In this document: positions 19,456 through 29,138 of the stretch, piece by piece
How the letters are laid out: every line of letters starts with the position of its first letter
How positions within the stretch are numbered: the first letter of the stretch is position 1
Assembly (NCBI RefSeq): GCF_001541345.2
Contig: NZ_LMVL02000003.1
Location: 124,001-188,000 of the forward strand
Source: Gillisella vitis
Lineage (GTDB): Bacteria; Pseudomonadota; Alphaproteobacteria; Rhizobiales; Rhizobiaceae
Direction: 5' to 3'
Length of the DNA: 64,000 nucleotides
Notes under the pieces: model-generated
Told to the model about the DNA's origin: nothing
Databases searched by the model: none
What the model saw: only the letters and a program-made list of their open reading frames with translations
Made by a program: the position numbers and the translations under genes

Positions 19456-20945
19456 CAGCCATTGCTGGCCATAACCGACACCTTGCGGCCCATTTTCTCG
19501 CCTTCCTTATCCATCAGGCGGGTCGGGTAGTCACCGGTGAAGTAATGATCGGTAAATTGCGGATTGGCAGCATTGCGGGCCTCGCCGCCCACGGCCATGT
19601 ACAGCCCGTCGATGGACAGGAAGGCCAGCGAATCGGCGCCGATGAATTTCGCCATGGCTTCGGCACCCGCATATTGATTGGCGAGCAGTTTTTCAGCGTC
19701 CGGCGTGTCGATGCCGTAGAAATCCGGATGGTAGATCATCGGGCTGGCAACACGGATATGCACTTCCTTGGCACCGGCATCGCGGATCATCTGGACGATC
19801 TTCAGCGACGTCGTGCCGCGCACGATGGAATCGTCCACCAGGATAACCCGTTTGCCCTCAATCATCGCTCGGTTGGCCGAATGTTTCAGCTTGACACCGA
19901 AGGCGCGGATCTGCTGCGTCGGCTCGATAAAGGTGCGCCCGACATAGTGATTGCGGATAATGCCATATTCGAACGGAATGCCACTGGCCTGGGCATAGCC
20001 AAGCGCAGCCGGCGTGCCGCCATCGGGAACCGGCACCACGACATCGCCGTCGCAAGGGGCTTCCTTCGCCAGGTTCATGCCCATGGCCTTGCGGGTCTGA
20101 TAGACGTTGCGACCGCTGACGACCGAATCGGGGCGGGCGAAATAAACATATTCGAACAGGCAGGGGCGCTCCGGTTGCGGACGTGCCGGGCGGCGGCTGT
20201 CCACCGTAATCGAACCGTCAGGCTGGATCTCGCAGATGATCACTTCGCCGTTTTCGACATCGCGCACGAATTTTGCGCCGATAATGTCCAGCGCACAGGT
20301 TTCCGAGCAAAAAATCGGTTTGCCGTCGAGATCGCCCATCACCAGCGGTCGGATGCCGATCGGGTCGCGCGCAGCGATCAGTTTGGTCCGGGTCATGGCG
20401 ATCATCGCATAGCCGCCCTCCATCTGCCGCATGGCGTCGATGAAACGGTCGGCTGTCGAGCTGTGGCGTGACCGGGCGATCAGATGCAAGACCACTTCCG
20501 AATCCGAGGTCGATTGACAGATGGCGCCGGTGGCAATGATCTGGCGGCGCAGCGTCAGGCCGTTGGTGAAATTGCCGTTATGGGCAATGGCAATGCCGCC
20601 TTCTTCCAGCTCGGCAAACAGTGGCTGCACATTGCGCAACGCCGTTTCTCCTGTCGTGGAATAGCGGGTATGGCCGATGGCGGCGGAACCCGGCAATTTC
20701 GCCAGCGTCACTGGATTGGTATAGTGGTCGCCGACAAGGCCCATATGCTTTTCGGTGTGAAACTGCTTGCCGTCAAAGGAAACCAGTCCGGCTGCCTCCT
20801 GGCCGCGATGCTGAAGCGCATGCAGTCCGAGAGCGGTCAGCGTTGCGGCATCCTGATGGCCCAAAATGCCGAACACGCCGCATTCTTCATGCAGCGTGTC
20901 GCCATCGAGGTCTTCAAGGAGAGTCGAGGAAATAGACTGTTTCAT
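19455..20945 (-). CDS. purF: Amidophosphoribosyltransferase
   Basis: A 496-residue enzyme for the first committed step of purine synthesis, converting PRPP and glutamine to phosphoribosylamine. The class II glutaminase nucleophile is Cys22 in HEECGVFGILG, exposed after removal of a short propeptide. HTRYSTTGE and LQHRGQEAAGL follow in the glutaminase domain. The PRPP-binding loop is VILVDDSIVRGTTS. The frame extends to 21041, but the ATG at 20945 gives the family N-terminus. It lies downstream of cvpA as in many proteobacteria. The 142-bp inverted repeat begins at its stop codon. Confidence 0.96.
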   Translation of the reverse strand: MKQSISSTLLEDLDGDTLHEECGVFGILGHQDAATLTALGLHALQHRGQEAAGLVSFDGKQFHTEKHMGLVGDHYTNPVTLAKLPGSAAIGHTRYSTTGETALRNVQPLFAELEEGGIAIAHNGNFTNGLTLRRQIIATGAICQSTSDSEVVLHLIARSRHSSTADRFIDAMRQMEGGYAMIAMTRTKLIAARDPIGIRPLVMGDLDGKPIFCSETCALDIIGAKFVRDVENGEVIICEIQPDGSITVDSRRPARPQPERPCLFEYVYFARPDSVVSGRNVYQTRKAMGMNLAKEAPCDGDVVVPVPDGGTPAALGYAQASGIPFEYGIIRNHYVGRTFIEPTQQIRAFGVKLKHSANRAMIEGKRVILVDDSIVRGTTSLKIVQMIRDAGAKEVHIRVASPMIYHPDFYGIDTPDAEKLLANQYAGAEAMAKFIGADSLAFLSIDGLYMAVGGEARNAANPQFTDHYFTGDYPTRLMDKEGEKMGRKVSVMASNG

Positions 20946-21148
20946 TGCAGCAAGCCTTTGCTCGATACATGCGCGCCGATACGGGGCACGGGTGACGAAA
21001 TGCAGTGAGGAGCGCCGATTTCCATCACGGGTGGCGCTCATTCTTTGTCTCGGCTCAATCCCTGGCAGGGTCTGATGGTCTTGAGCAATTCGGACAGGCC
21101 AGCTCTATATAAGCAAGCCTGCTATCAACGTCCAGAAGGCGGACGATA

Positions 21149-21760
21149 TCAGTTGGCCGGTGCGGGCGCCTGACCTGGTGTCTGGGCTGGCGCTTGTGCA
21201 GGGGCATCGTCGGCAGGCGCCTGGCCTTCAGCAGGTGCTGTCTGTTGCTTACCGAGGATGCGGGCGCGCAATTGCGGTTCGATATCGTCGGGCAGCACGG
21301 CTTCCAACTTGACGACCAGCGCATCAAGGAACGGTTTCGACTTGGCATTGTTGACCCAGTCCGGCCGCTGCTTGGCATCGATCAGCCAGTTCCAGAAGGC
21401 CACGGCTACGACCAAGAGAAGAATGCCGCGCGCCGCCCCAAACAGGAAGCCAAGCGTACGGTCCAATGCGCCAATCCGGCTGTCGATGATGAAGTCGGCA
21501 ATCCGTGAAGTAATGAATGAGATCAGGATCAAGGCAATAAGGAACACCCCGCCAGCAGAGGCGGCAACGGCGATCCGCTGGTCATTGGTATAATTCTTCA
21601 CATAGGGAAGAATGAAGGGATAGAGATAATAGGCCGCCGCAATGGCACCCACCCAACTGGCAATCGACAGGATCTCGCGTGAAAAACCGCGGATCATCGC
21701 CAGCACGGCTGAAAACAGCACGACACCGATGACAATACCGTCGAAAATCGTAATGGGCAT
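21149..21760 (-). CDS. cvpA: CvpA family membrane protein
   Basis: A 203-residue inner-membrane protein with four predicted membrane segments, starting MPITIFDGIVIGVVLFSAV. AMIRGFSREILSIASW is the conserved CvpA loop. The C-terminus is an unusual Ala/Pro/Gln-rich tail of about 30 residues. The family is named for colicin V production; in many proteobacteria it sits beside purF, as here, and has been linked to envelope stress tolerance. The ATG at 21760 is preferred over upstream codons, with TGGAG 9 nt upstream. Confidence 0.9.
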   Translation of the reverse strand: MPITIFDGIVIGVVLFSAVLAMIRGFSREILSIASWVGAIAAAYYLYPFILPYVKNYTNDQRIAVAASAGGVFLIALILISFITSRIADFIIDSRIGALDRTLGFLFGAARGILLLVVAVAFWNWLIDAKQRPDWVNNAKSKPFLDALVVKLEAVLPDDIEPQLRARILGKQQTAPAEGQAPADDAPAQAPAQTPGQAPAPAN

Positions 21761-21950
21761 TCCGTTCAACTCCAGGACTAGGCCGCGAAGGGGTCGCCAG
21801 GTTTCTTGATCTTTCCGGTCCGGCTGTTCCGGCGGCCTCTCCTTACACCACGATGTCACGCAGTGGAAGGATCAATCCTTGCCGAGTTTGTTACACAAAT
21901 GTGACTTTACGCCAAAAATCCTTCCGAACAGCCTGTTCCTGGGAACTACC

Positions 21951-23267
21951 TCACCGTCCGAGCGAGACATAGTGAGAAAAGCCGTTCTTCTGCGCATCAT
22001 TGGCATTGAACATATTGCGAAGGTCCACCAGCACAGGAGACGCCATGACACTGGCGATTTCCTTGAAATTATAGGTCTTGAAGACCATCCAGTCGGTGAG
22101 GATCACAAGCACATCGGCGCCGGTCGCGGCCTCCTTGGCTGTCCTGGTCATTTCGACGCCCGGCAACTGGCTTGCGGCGTCATGCGGGTTCGACGGATCG
22201 AAAGCGGCGACCTTTGCGCCTTTTGCCTGCAAGGCTGGCAGCATGACCAGGCTGGTGCTTTCACGCATATCGTCGGTCTGGCCTTTGAAGGTGACGCCTA
22301 GTATGGCGATTTTCTTGCCCGCGACATCACCCCCCGCGGCCTCGATCACCCGAGTGACCATATCGGCCTTGCGCTGGTTGTTGGCATCGACCGCCGAGGA
22401 GACGACCCGTGAATCGATCCCGGCATCGGCAGCGGTTGCCAGCAGCGCACGGGTATCCTTGGGAAAGCAGGAGCCGCCCCAGCCCGGGCCGGTATTGAGA
22501 AAGGCCCGGCCGATCCGCTTGTCGAGACCGATGCCATGGGCCACGTCCTCGACTGTAGCGCCAACGGCTTCACACAGATTGGCCATTTCATTGATGAAGC
22601 TGATCTTGACGGCGAGAAAGGCATTGGCGGCATATTTGATCAGTTCAGCCGTCTCAATCCCGGTGCTGAAGAAAGGAACATTGCCGTTCAGCAGCAGCGG
22701 CGCATAAATCCGCTCCATCACCTCGCCAGACTGGGGGGTGTCGACGCCGACAACGATCCGGTCCGGCTCAAGGAAATCCTTGATAGCTGCGCCTTCGCGC
22801 AGAAATTCGGGATTGGAGGCCACGGCGATCTGCGCATCCGGGGCGGCATTGGCCTTGGCAATCTCGAAGACCTGACGGTTGGTGCCAACCGGCACTGTCG
22901 ATTTGGTGACAATGACGGTAAAGCCGGTGACGGCCTTGGCAATTTCGGCGGCGGCGGCAAACACATATTTCAGGTCGGCCCGGTCCGAACCCGCCTCGGT
23001 TGGCGTACCAACGGCGATGAACACGGCATCTCGATCCTTGACGCTTGCGGCAAGGTCGGTTGTGAAGGTGATGCGCCCGGCGGCGACATTGCGCTGCACC
23101 AGTTCATCCAGACCCGGTTCATAGATCGGCATCTTGCCCTGATGCAGCATTTCAATCTTGCGCTGGTCCTTGTCGACGCAAATCACGTCATGGCCCAGCT
23201 CGGCAAAGCATGCGCCGCTGACCAGGCCCACATAGCCGGTGCCTACCATGGTAATGCGAACGTTCAT
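21951..23267 (-). CDS. ugd: UDP-glucose 6-dehydrogenase
   Basis: A 438-residue NAD-dependent enzyme that oxidises UDP-glucose twice to UDP-glucuronate. The N-terminal Rossmann motif is MVGTGYVGLVSGACFAELG. The catalytic cysteine lies in GWGGSCFPKDTRAL. FLNTGPG and the C-terminal ILGVTFKGQTDDMRES segments are typical. It is last in a minus-strand set with the GalE-type epimerase and the decarboxylase gene, giving a route UDP-glucose to UDP-glucuronate to UDP-pentoses. The rhizobial homologue is also called rkpK. Confidence 0.96.
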   Translation of the reverse strand: MNVRITMVGTGYVGLVSGACFAELGHDVICVDKDQRKIEMLHQGKMPIYEPGLDELVQRNVAAGRITFTTDLAASVKDRDAVFIAVGTPTEAGSDRADLKYVFAAAAEIAKAVTGFTVIVTKSTVPVGTNRQVFEIAKANAAPDAQIAVASNPEFLREGAAIKDFLEPDRIVVGVDTPQSGEVMERIYAPLLLNGNVPFFSTGIETAELIKYAANAFLAVKISFINEMANLCEAVGATVEDVAHGIGLDKRIGRAFLNTGPGWGGSCFPKDTRALLATAADAGIDSRVVSSAVDANNQRKADMVTRVIEAAGGDVAGKKIAILGVTFKGQTDDMRESTSLVMLPALQAKGAKVAAFDPSNPHDAASQLPGVEMTRTAKEAATGADVLVILTDWMVFKTYNFKEIASVMASPVLVDLRNMFNANDAQKNGFSHYVSLGR

Positions 23268-23378
23268 GAATTCTGCCGCTTTCCTGTCAAAGGGTGTGGG
23301 ATGGGCGGGGGTGTGCGGTGGACGGGATTGCCTTGCGGTTCCTGTCGAACCATGTCGACATTCCCTGTTTTATTGTCC

Positions 23379-24353
23379 TTAATTACGGTGTGCCTTGAAC
23401 CAGTCCGCCGCCGTTTTCACGATCAGGTTGATATCGGTATATTGGGGTGTCCAGCCCAGCAGGCTGCGGGCCTTGTCGCCGGAGGCGTAGAGAACCGGCG
23501 CATCGCCCGCCCGCCTTGGCGCATATTTGATCGGCACGGCCGCGCCGACCGCCTGAGACACCGCATCCAGCAAGTCCTTGACCGACGTACCCTTGCCGGT
23601 CGCAAGATTGAAGGCGCCGCTTTCGCCGCCCTTTTGCAGATAGTCGATGGCCAGAACATGGGCGTCAGCGAGATCGCAGACATGGATATAGTCGCGGACC
23701 GCAGTGCCATCAGGCGTATCGTAATCGGTGCCGAACACATTGAACTCGGTCTGGCGCATGGCCGCCAGAACCGCGAGCGGAATGGCGTGGGTTTCCGGAT
23801 CGTGACGTTCGCCAAGATCGCCTTCCGGATCGAGACCAGCGGCGTTGAAATAGCGCATGGCCACCCATTTCAACCCATAGGCATGGCCGTAATCCTTCAG
23901 CGCCTGCTCGATCACCAGCTTGGAAAATCCATAGGGATTGACCGGGCTCTGCGGAGCTTCCTCAACGATTGGCAGGCTTTTCACCTCGCCATAGGTGGCG
24001 CAGGTCGAGGAAAACACGATGGTGTCAACGCCATTGCGGCGCATGGCATCCAGCAGGCAGACCGAACCATGGATGTTGTTATTGTAATATTTTGCCGGGT
24101 CCGTCACCGATTCGCCAACAGCGGCGAAGGCGGCGAAATGCATCACGCATTCCGGCTTGTATTTGCTGAGAACAGCATCGAGCCGTGCGCCATCTGCAAT
24201 ATCACCTTGTTCAAACGGTCCCCATTTGACCGAATCCGCGTGGCCGTGGACCAGGTTGTCATAGACCACAGGTGTGTAACCCGCCTTGGACAAGGCCTTG
24301 CAGGCGTGGCTTCCGATATAGCCGGCGCCGCCGACGACAAGGATATTCTTCAT
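23379..24353 (-). CDS. galE: GalE-type UDP-hexose/UDP-pentose 4-epimerase
   Basis: A 324-residue extended SDR with NAD motif [16 protein letters not shown], catalytic Ser in [10 protein letters not shown] and YxxxK in [12 protein letters not shown]. Overall similarity is to UDP-glucose 4-epimerase (GalE/ExoB). Its start overlaps the stop of the UDP-glucuronate decarboxylase gene by 4 bp and ugd follows, so a UDP-xylose 4-epimerase making UDP-arabinose is a real alternative. Such a Uxs-Uxe pair has been characterised in Sinorhizobium meliloti. Sequence alone does not separate the two activities here. Confidence 0.88.
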   Translation of the reverse strand: MKNILVVGGAGYIGSHACKALSKAGYTPVVYDNLVHGHADSVKWGPFEQGDIADGARLDAVLSKYKPECVMHFAAFAAVGESVTDPAKYYNNNIHGSVCLLDAMRRNGVDTIVFSSTCATYGEVKSLPIVEEAPQSPVNPYGFSKLVIEQALKDYGHAYGLKWVAMRYFNAAGLDPEGDLGERHDPETHAIPLAVLAAMRQTEFNVFGTDYDTPDGTAVRDYIHVCDLADAHVLAIDYLQKGGESGAFNLATGKGTSVKDLLDAVSQAVGAAVPIKYAPRRAGDAPVLYASGDKARSLLGWTPQYTDINLIVKTAADWFKAHRN

Positions 24354-25345
24354 GACATGGTATCCAGATTGATGTTGGCAGCACTGGTGTTAATGGTGCG
24401 TCCCGTTTCCGCCGCGAAATACGGGATCGACCGCTTCAGTCCTTCACGCAGCCGCACTTTCGGCGCCCAGCCCAGCAATTGCCCGGCAAGGGTGATGTCG
24501 GGACGCCGCAACAGCGGATCGTCCTTCGGCAGCGGCCTGTCGATGATAACCGACCGGCTTCCGGTCATTTCCAGAATGATGTCAGCCAATTCCCGCACGG
24601 TAAACTCGCCGGGATCGCCAATATTGACCGGACCGGTGATTGAGGCATCGGAGCGCATCAACCGGAAAAATCCCTCGATCAGATCATCGACATAGCAGAA
24701 GGACCGGGTCTGCGTGCCGCCGCCGTAAAGCTCCAAAGGTGCCTCTTCCAGGGCGCGAACGATGAAGTTGGAGACCACCCGTCCGTCCTGCGGGTCCATG
24801 TTTGGACCATAGGTATTGAAAATCCGCACCACCTTGATTTCAACGCCATGCTGGCGGTGATAATCGAAACACAGGGTTTCGGCGGCGCGCTTGCCTTCGT
24901 CATAGCAGGCGCGTGGCCCTATCGTGTTGACCGCGCCACGGTAGCTTTCCGTCTGCGGATGAACCTGCGGATCGCCGTAGATCTCGCTGGTCGAGGCCTG
25001 AAACACCCGCGCACCGCAAGTAACAGCCAGGTCCAGCACGTTTTTCATGCCGAGCACATTGATCAGCATCGTGCCAACAGGATCGATCTGGTATTGCGGC
25101 GGCGAGGCGGGGCAGGCGAGATTCCAGATCTCGTCGTAATTGCCCTGCGGCAAGGGATCGCGGACATCGGCTTTAATGAAGGACAGTTTGGGATTGACCA
25201 GCAGAGGTTCGATATTTTTGCGCCGCCCGGTCTGGAGATTGTCCAGGCAGACCACGTCACAGCCTTCGTCAAGCAATCGTGCGCAGACGTGTGAACCGAG
25301 AAATCCAGCGCCGCCGGTCACCAATGCCGTCCGTGTCTTTCCCAT
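24350..25345 (-). CDS. uxs: UDP-glucuronate decarboxylase (UDP-xylose synthase)
   Basis: A 331-residue extended SDR. NAD-binding motif [19 protein letters not shown], then [14 protein letters not shown] and [16 protein letters not shown], which are hallmarks of UDP-xylose synthases, and YxxxK in [30 protein letters not shown] is also characteristic. It would decarboxylate UDP-glucuronate, made by ugd in the same set, to UDP-xylose. The ATG at 25345 has GAGG 5 nt upstream; an in-frame ATG at 25375 lacks a ribosome binding site. The start of the next gene overlaps its stop by 4 bp. Confidence 0.92.
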   Translation of the reverse strand: MGKTRTALVTGGAGFLGSHVCARLLDEGCDVVCLDNLQTGRRKNIEPLLVNPKLSFIKADVRDPLPQGNYDEIWNLACPASPPQYQIDPVGTMLINVLGMKNVLDLAVTCGARVFQASTSEIYGDPQVHPQTESYRGAVNTIGPRACYDEGKRAAETLCFDYHRQHGVEIKVVRIFNTYGPNMDPQDGRVVSNFIVRALEEAPLELYGGGTQTRSFCYVDDLIEGFFRLMRSDASITGPVNIGDPGEFTVRELADIILEMTGSRSVIIDRPLPKDDPLLRRPDITLAGQLLGWAPKVRLREGLKRSIPYFAAETGRTINTSAANINLDTMS

Positions 25346-25482
25346 AGCGTCCTCTTGCAGTCCGTTGCCGTTCATGTAGGGGAAGGGGTCCGGCCCTGTC
25401 AATTCCAGGCTACAAGCAATCAACCGTTATGAGCGACAAGGGTCGCAACCTGCCCGTTGCCGATGCCTTTGCGGCCGTTCCG

Positions 25483-26883
25483 TCAATCCTCATTGCCCTG
25501 CTGGCGCGATTTCAGTTTCGATCCGGCAATGCGCGCCACCAGATCCGGCAGGCTTTCGATTTCACCCCATTTGCCAGTGCGTTTCGGCAGATCGACGGAG
25601 GATGCGGGCAGCACGGCGGAGGAAAAGCCAAGCTTTTCAGCCTCTTTCAATCGCTGCGCCGTATGCGATACGGGCCGCACCGCGCCCGAAAGGCTGATTT
25701 CGCCGAAATAGACGCAATCGGCAGGCAGGGCGACACCTGCCAGCGAGGAGACCAGCGCCGAGGCAATTGCCATATCGGCGGCTGGTTCGGTGATTCGGTA
25801 GCCGCCTGCCACGTTGAGATAGACATCGTGCTGGCCAAGCCTGACACCGCAATGGGCCTCCAGTACAGCCAGAATCATCGCCAGGCGGCTGGAATCCCAG
25901 CCAACCACGGCTCGGCGCGGCGTGCCAAGCGCCGTCGCGGCCACCAGCGCCTGCACTTCGACCAGTACGGGTCTTGTGCCTTCCATGCCGGCAAACACCG
26001 CAGCGCCCGGCGCTTTTTCATTGCGCTCGCCCAGAAACAGTTCCGAGGGATTGGCGACTTCGCGCAGGCCTCGATCCGACATTTCGAACACGCCGATTTC
26101 GTCGGTCGGGCCAAAACGGTTCTTGACGGTGCGCAGGATGCGGTAATGATGGCCCCGATCGCCCTCGAAATACAGCACCGCATCGACCATGTGCTCGACG
26201 ACGCGGGGACCGGCGATTTGGCCCTCCTTGGTGACATGGCCGACCAGAACCATGGTGGCACCGGTCTGCTTGGCGAAACGGATCATTGCCTGCACGCCGG
26301 TGCGCACCTGCGTGACCGTGCCGGGGGCCGAATCGGCGGTGTCGCTCCAGAGAGTCTGGATCGAATCGATGATGACAAGATCGGGCCGTTTGCCTTCGGA
26401 AATTGTCGCCAGAATATCCTCGACATTGGTTTCCGCCGCCAGCAGCACATCGGTATCGGCAGCATTCAGCCGCTGGGCGCGCAGCCGCACCTGCGCCACC
26501 GCCTCTTCGCCTGAGACATAGACGACCCGATGACCCTGCCGCGACAAGGCGGCAGCGGCCTGCATCAGCAGGGTGGATTTACCGATGCCCGGATCGCCGC
26601 CAATCAGCACAGCGGAGCCGCGCACGAAACCGCCGCCGGTTGCCCGGTCCAGTTCCGACAGGCCGGTCGGAATGCGCGGTGCTTCCTCGATCTCGCCCGA
26701 CAGCGAGGTCAGCGTCACTGCCCGGCCTTTCTTTGGCACCTTGCCGGGACCGGACCCGATGCCACCCATCGGATCTTCCTCGACAATGGTGTTCCACTGT
26801 GCGCAACCATCGCATTTGCCAGCCCAGCGGCTGTGAACCGTGCCGCAGTTCTGGCAGATGAATTGGGTCTTGGCCTTGGCCAT
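25483..26883 (-). CDS. radA: DNA repair protein RadA
   Basis: A 466-residue RecA-like ATPase that helps process recombination intermediates. The N-terminal C4 zinc finger has CQNC and CDGC at residues 10-13 and 24-27. Walker A is GGDPGIGKST. The RadA-specific KNRFG motif is present as VKNRFGPTDEIG. The C-terminal domain resembles Lon protease (VYLNVAGGYRITEPAADMA). The ATG at 26883 has AAAGG about 7 nt upstream. It lies between alr and the UDP-sugar genes. A LexA-like sequence lies upstream at 26945-26959. Confidence 0.96.
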   Translation of the reverse strand: MAKAKTQFICQNCGTVHSRWAGKCDGCAQWNTIVEEDPMGGIGSGPGKVPKKGRAVTLTSLSGEIEEAPRIPTGLSELDRATGGGFVRGSAVLIGGDPGIGKSTLLMQAAAALSRQGHRVVYVSGEEAVAQVRLRAQRLNAADTDVLLAAETNVEDILATISEGKRPDLVIIDSIQTLWSDTADSAPGTVTQVRTGVQAMIRFAKQTGATMVLVGHVTKEGQIAGPRVVEHMVDAVLYFEGDRGHHYRILRTVKNRFGPTDEIGVFEMSDRGLREVANPSELFLGERNEKAPGAAVFAGMEGTRPVLVEVQALVAATALGTPRRAVVGWDSSRLAMILAVLEAHCGVRLGQHDVYLNVAGGYRITEPAADMAIASALVSSLAGVALPADCVYFGEISLSGAVRPVSHTAQRLKEAEKLGFSSAVLPASSVDLPKRTGKWGEIESLPDLVARIAGSKLKSRQQGNED

Positions 26884-26944
26884 GCATTGCCTTTCATGCG
26901 AGCATCGTACCATCCCACCCACCACAATATGGATGGAGAAATGA

Positions 26945-26959
26945 GAACAAAAAGTGAAT
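26945..26959. promoter_or_regulatory. Candidate LexA (SOS) box upstream of radA
   Basis: GAAC-AAAAAGT-GAAT matches the alphaproteobacterial LexA operator GAAC-N7-GAAC at seven of eight fixed positions. It sits about 62-76 bp upstream of the radA start, in the alr-radA gap. SOS control of radA is plausible but not shown by this single imperfect match. Confidence 0.35.
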
Positions 26960-27010
26960 ACGTGCTATCACCTAAGAGAAATGCCGTGCCGATGCAAGAG
27001 GGCTAAAGAC

Positions 27011-28174
27011 TTATTCCGCCTCCAGATAATGCCGCTCATAGCGCAGGCCAAGGCCGGTCAGTATTTCATAGCCGATCGTACCTGCCGCCCGCGCCACGTC
27101 ATCGATGGGCATGTTTGGCCCGAACAGCTCGATATAATCGCCAGCGGCAATTGCTTTTTCCGGCACGTCACTGACGTCGAAGATCGTCATGTCCATGGTG
27201 ATGCGGCCAACAACCGGCACCTTGTATCCGGCGATAGAGCCATAGGCGCCCGGCGATCCGGTATCGCGCAATGCCGTGCCGTGGCCTGAGAGATTGCGCA
27301 GGTAGCCATCGGCATAGCCGACGGAGGCAATGGCCAGACGGCTATCGCGCCGCAACTGGCATTTGGCGCCGTAGCTGACGGTTTCTCCGTTCTTGGCTTG
27401 TCGAATCTGGAGAATGCGGGCCTCGGCCTTGACCACGGGACGCATCGGGTTGGGCAGGCCCATGACCGCTTCGCCGCCATAGAGCGCGATGCCGGGGCGG
27501 GTGAGATCGAAGTGGTAATCGGGGCCGAGTAAAGTTCCAGCAGAGGCTGAAAGGCTTGATTCAATTCCCTCGAAAGCCGCGCTAACCTGATGAAAAACCT
27601 GCAATTGCTGCTGGTTCATCGGCGAGGATGGATCGTCTGCGCAGGCGAGATGGCTCAAAATCAGCACCGGTGAAAAGCTGGCCGGGCGAGAAACGTCAGT
27701 CGCCAGAAACAATGCATCGTCCATGCTGAGGCCCAGCCGGTTGAAACCGGTATCGACATGTAGGGCGCATGGGTGATCGCCATGCTCGGCCACGGCCCGC
27801 ATCCAGAATGCCAGCTGTTCCTCACTGGCAATCACCGGCACCAGATCATGCTCGAAAAACAGCGGTTCCATTCCCTCCCAGATCCCTGACAGCACGAAAA
27901 TCCGGGCGTCCGGCGCATAGGTCCGCAAGGTCGCGCCCTCGGATGGCAGCGCCACGAAAAAATCCCGCGCACCGGCATTGTAAAGCGTCTGCCCTGCATC
28001 CTCGATGCCAATGCCGTAGCCATCGGCCTTCACCACGGCACCCGCCCGCGCCTTGCCGGATCGCTTCGCCATCTCGCGCCAATTGTCGGCCAGCGCCTGG
28101 AGGTCGATTATGACGCGCAGCGGTGCGGTCAGGAATTCATCGGAGGGGGGGATGGAAAAGGAAGAAGCAGACAT
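27011..28174 (-). CDS. alr: Alanine racemase
   Basis: A 387-residue PLP enzyme that interconverts L- and D-alanine for peptidoglycan. The PLP lysine is K49 in GAVVKADGYGIG. The N-terminal barrel begins with LRVIIDLQALADNW. The second catalytic residue, Tyr, is in TVSYGAKCQL, and SVGYADGYLRNLSG is typical. The ATG at 28174 fits the family; an upstream extension to 28216 lacks homology. It is divergent from the AraC gene and upstream of radA. Confidence 0.95.
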   Translation of the reverse strand: MSASSFSIPPSDEFLTAPLRVIIDLQALADNWREMAKRSGKARAGAVVKADGYGIGIEDAGQTLYNAGARDFFVALPSEGATLRTYAPDARIFVLSGIWEGMEPLFFEHDLVPVIASEEQLAFWMRAVAEHGDHPCALHVDTGFNRLGLSMDDALFLATDVSRPASFSPVLILSHLACADDPSSPMNQQQLQVFHQVSAAFEGIESSLSASAGTLLGPDYHFDLTRPGIALYGGEAVMGLPNPMRPVVKAEARILQIRQAKNGETVSYGAKCQLRRDSRLAIASVGYADGYLRNLSGHGTALRDTGSPGAYGSIAGYKVPVVGRITMDMTIFDVSDVPEKAIAAGDYIELFGPNMPIDDVARAAGTIGYEILTGLGLRYERHYLEAE

Positions 28175-28260
28175 GAAACAGCTTTTCGCAAAGGAACGAT
28201 GGCTGGACCCTATCACTTTTCTTCAAGACTGGAATGCTGGGCTGGTGTTATTGTCTGGCG

Positions 28261-29115
28261 ATGAACATGCTTTCACCGGTTTCCACCAGCCTTGCGTCAG
28301 TGCCCATTCGGGAGCAGACCCGCTTCTGGCGGGATGCCCGGTTTGGCGGCATGAAATGCATGAGCGCGACCTTCGTCACCCATCGGTTTTCCCCGCATGC
28401 CCATGAGCATTTCGGCATCGGCGCCATGGAGACGGGACAGAAAATTGCCACTATTCGCGGCTGCCGGCAGATTTGTGGACCGGGCGATCTCTATCTGATC
28501 AATCCGGAGGAGATCCACGATGGCAGTCCTGCGGGTGGGGTCTATCGATATCGGATGATCTATCCGTCGGTCGCCATGGTGTGCGACGTTCTGCAAGAGA
28601 CGAGCAAGAGACCGTCGTGGGGAACGCCGTCCTTTCGCCAGCAGATCGTCACAGATCCGGCCTTGGCGCATGCCTTTAACAGGATGCACAGGCAAATTGA
28701 GCAGGCAGATGGAATGCTTGGTGCCGAAGAGGGGATGCTGGACATACTCACCGCTCTTTTCACCCGCCATGGCGTTGTTGCGCCTGCGTCCTCTATTGCT
28801 CGCCCCGACACGGCGATGGCGAGGGTGCGAGACTATCTCCATGCGAATTTTGCTGAGGATATCGGCCTTGAGCATCTGGCGGGGTTGGTTGGCTGTAGCC
28901 GAGCGCATTTGATCCGCAGCTTTCGCGCCACCTATCACATTACGCCCCATGCCTACCTGACACTTCGGCGTATTCGAGAAGCGGAGTCCATGCTGGCCAA
29001 GGACGCTGCGCCTGCCGACGTTGCCTTTGTCTGCGGTTTTGCCGATCAGGCGCATTTTACCCGTAATTTCAAAGCGCGGATGGGCATGACCCCGGCGCAA
29101 TTTCGCCGGGGATAG
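28261..29115 (+). CDS. AraC family transcriptional regulator
   Basis: A 284-residue regulator with an N-terminal cupin sensor domain (HRFSPHAHEHFGIGAMETG, GPGDLYLINPEEIHDG) and a C-terminal double helix-turn-helix (EDIGLEHLAGLVGCSRAHLI and ADVAFVCGFADQAHFTRNFK). The ATG at 28261 is a reasonable choice, with another six bases later; the ribosome binding site is weak. It is convergent with the adjacent amino-acid ABC transporter, 23 bp away, and may regulate it. Both look like an insertion between alr and dnaB. Effector unknown. Confidence 0.88.
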   Translation: MNMLSPVSTSLASVPIREQTRFWRDARFGGMKCMSATFVTHRFSPHAHEHFGIGAMETGQKIATIRGCRQICGPGDLYLINPEEIHDGSPAGGVYRYRMIYPSVAMVCDVLQETSKRPSWGTPSFRQQIVTDPALAHAFNRMHRQIEQADGMLGAEEGMLDILTALFTRHGVVAPASSIARPDTAMARVRDYLHANFAEDIGLEHLAGLVGCSRAHLIRSFRATYHITPHAYLTLRRIREAESMLAKDAAPADVAFVCGFADQAHFTRNFKARMGMTPAQFRRG

Positions 29116-29138
29116 GTTGAGGGATCAATGCCCGCGAG

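Noticed and set aside
22536..24695. A 719-residue plus-strand open frame
   Set aside because: It runs antisense through ugd, galE and part of uxs, which have clear motifs. No recognisable protein features.
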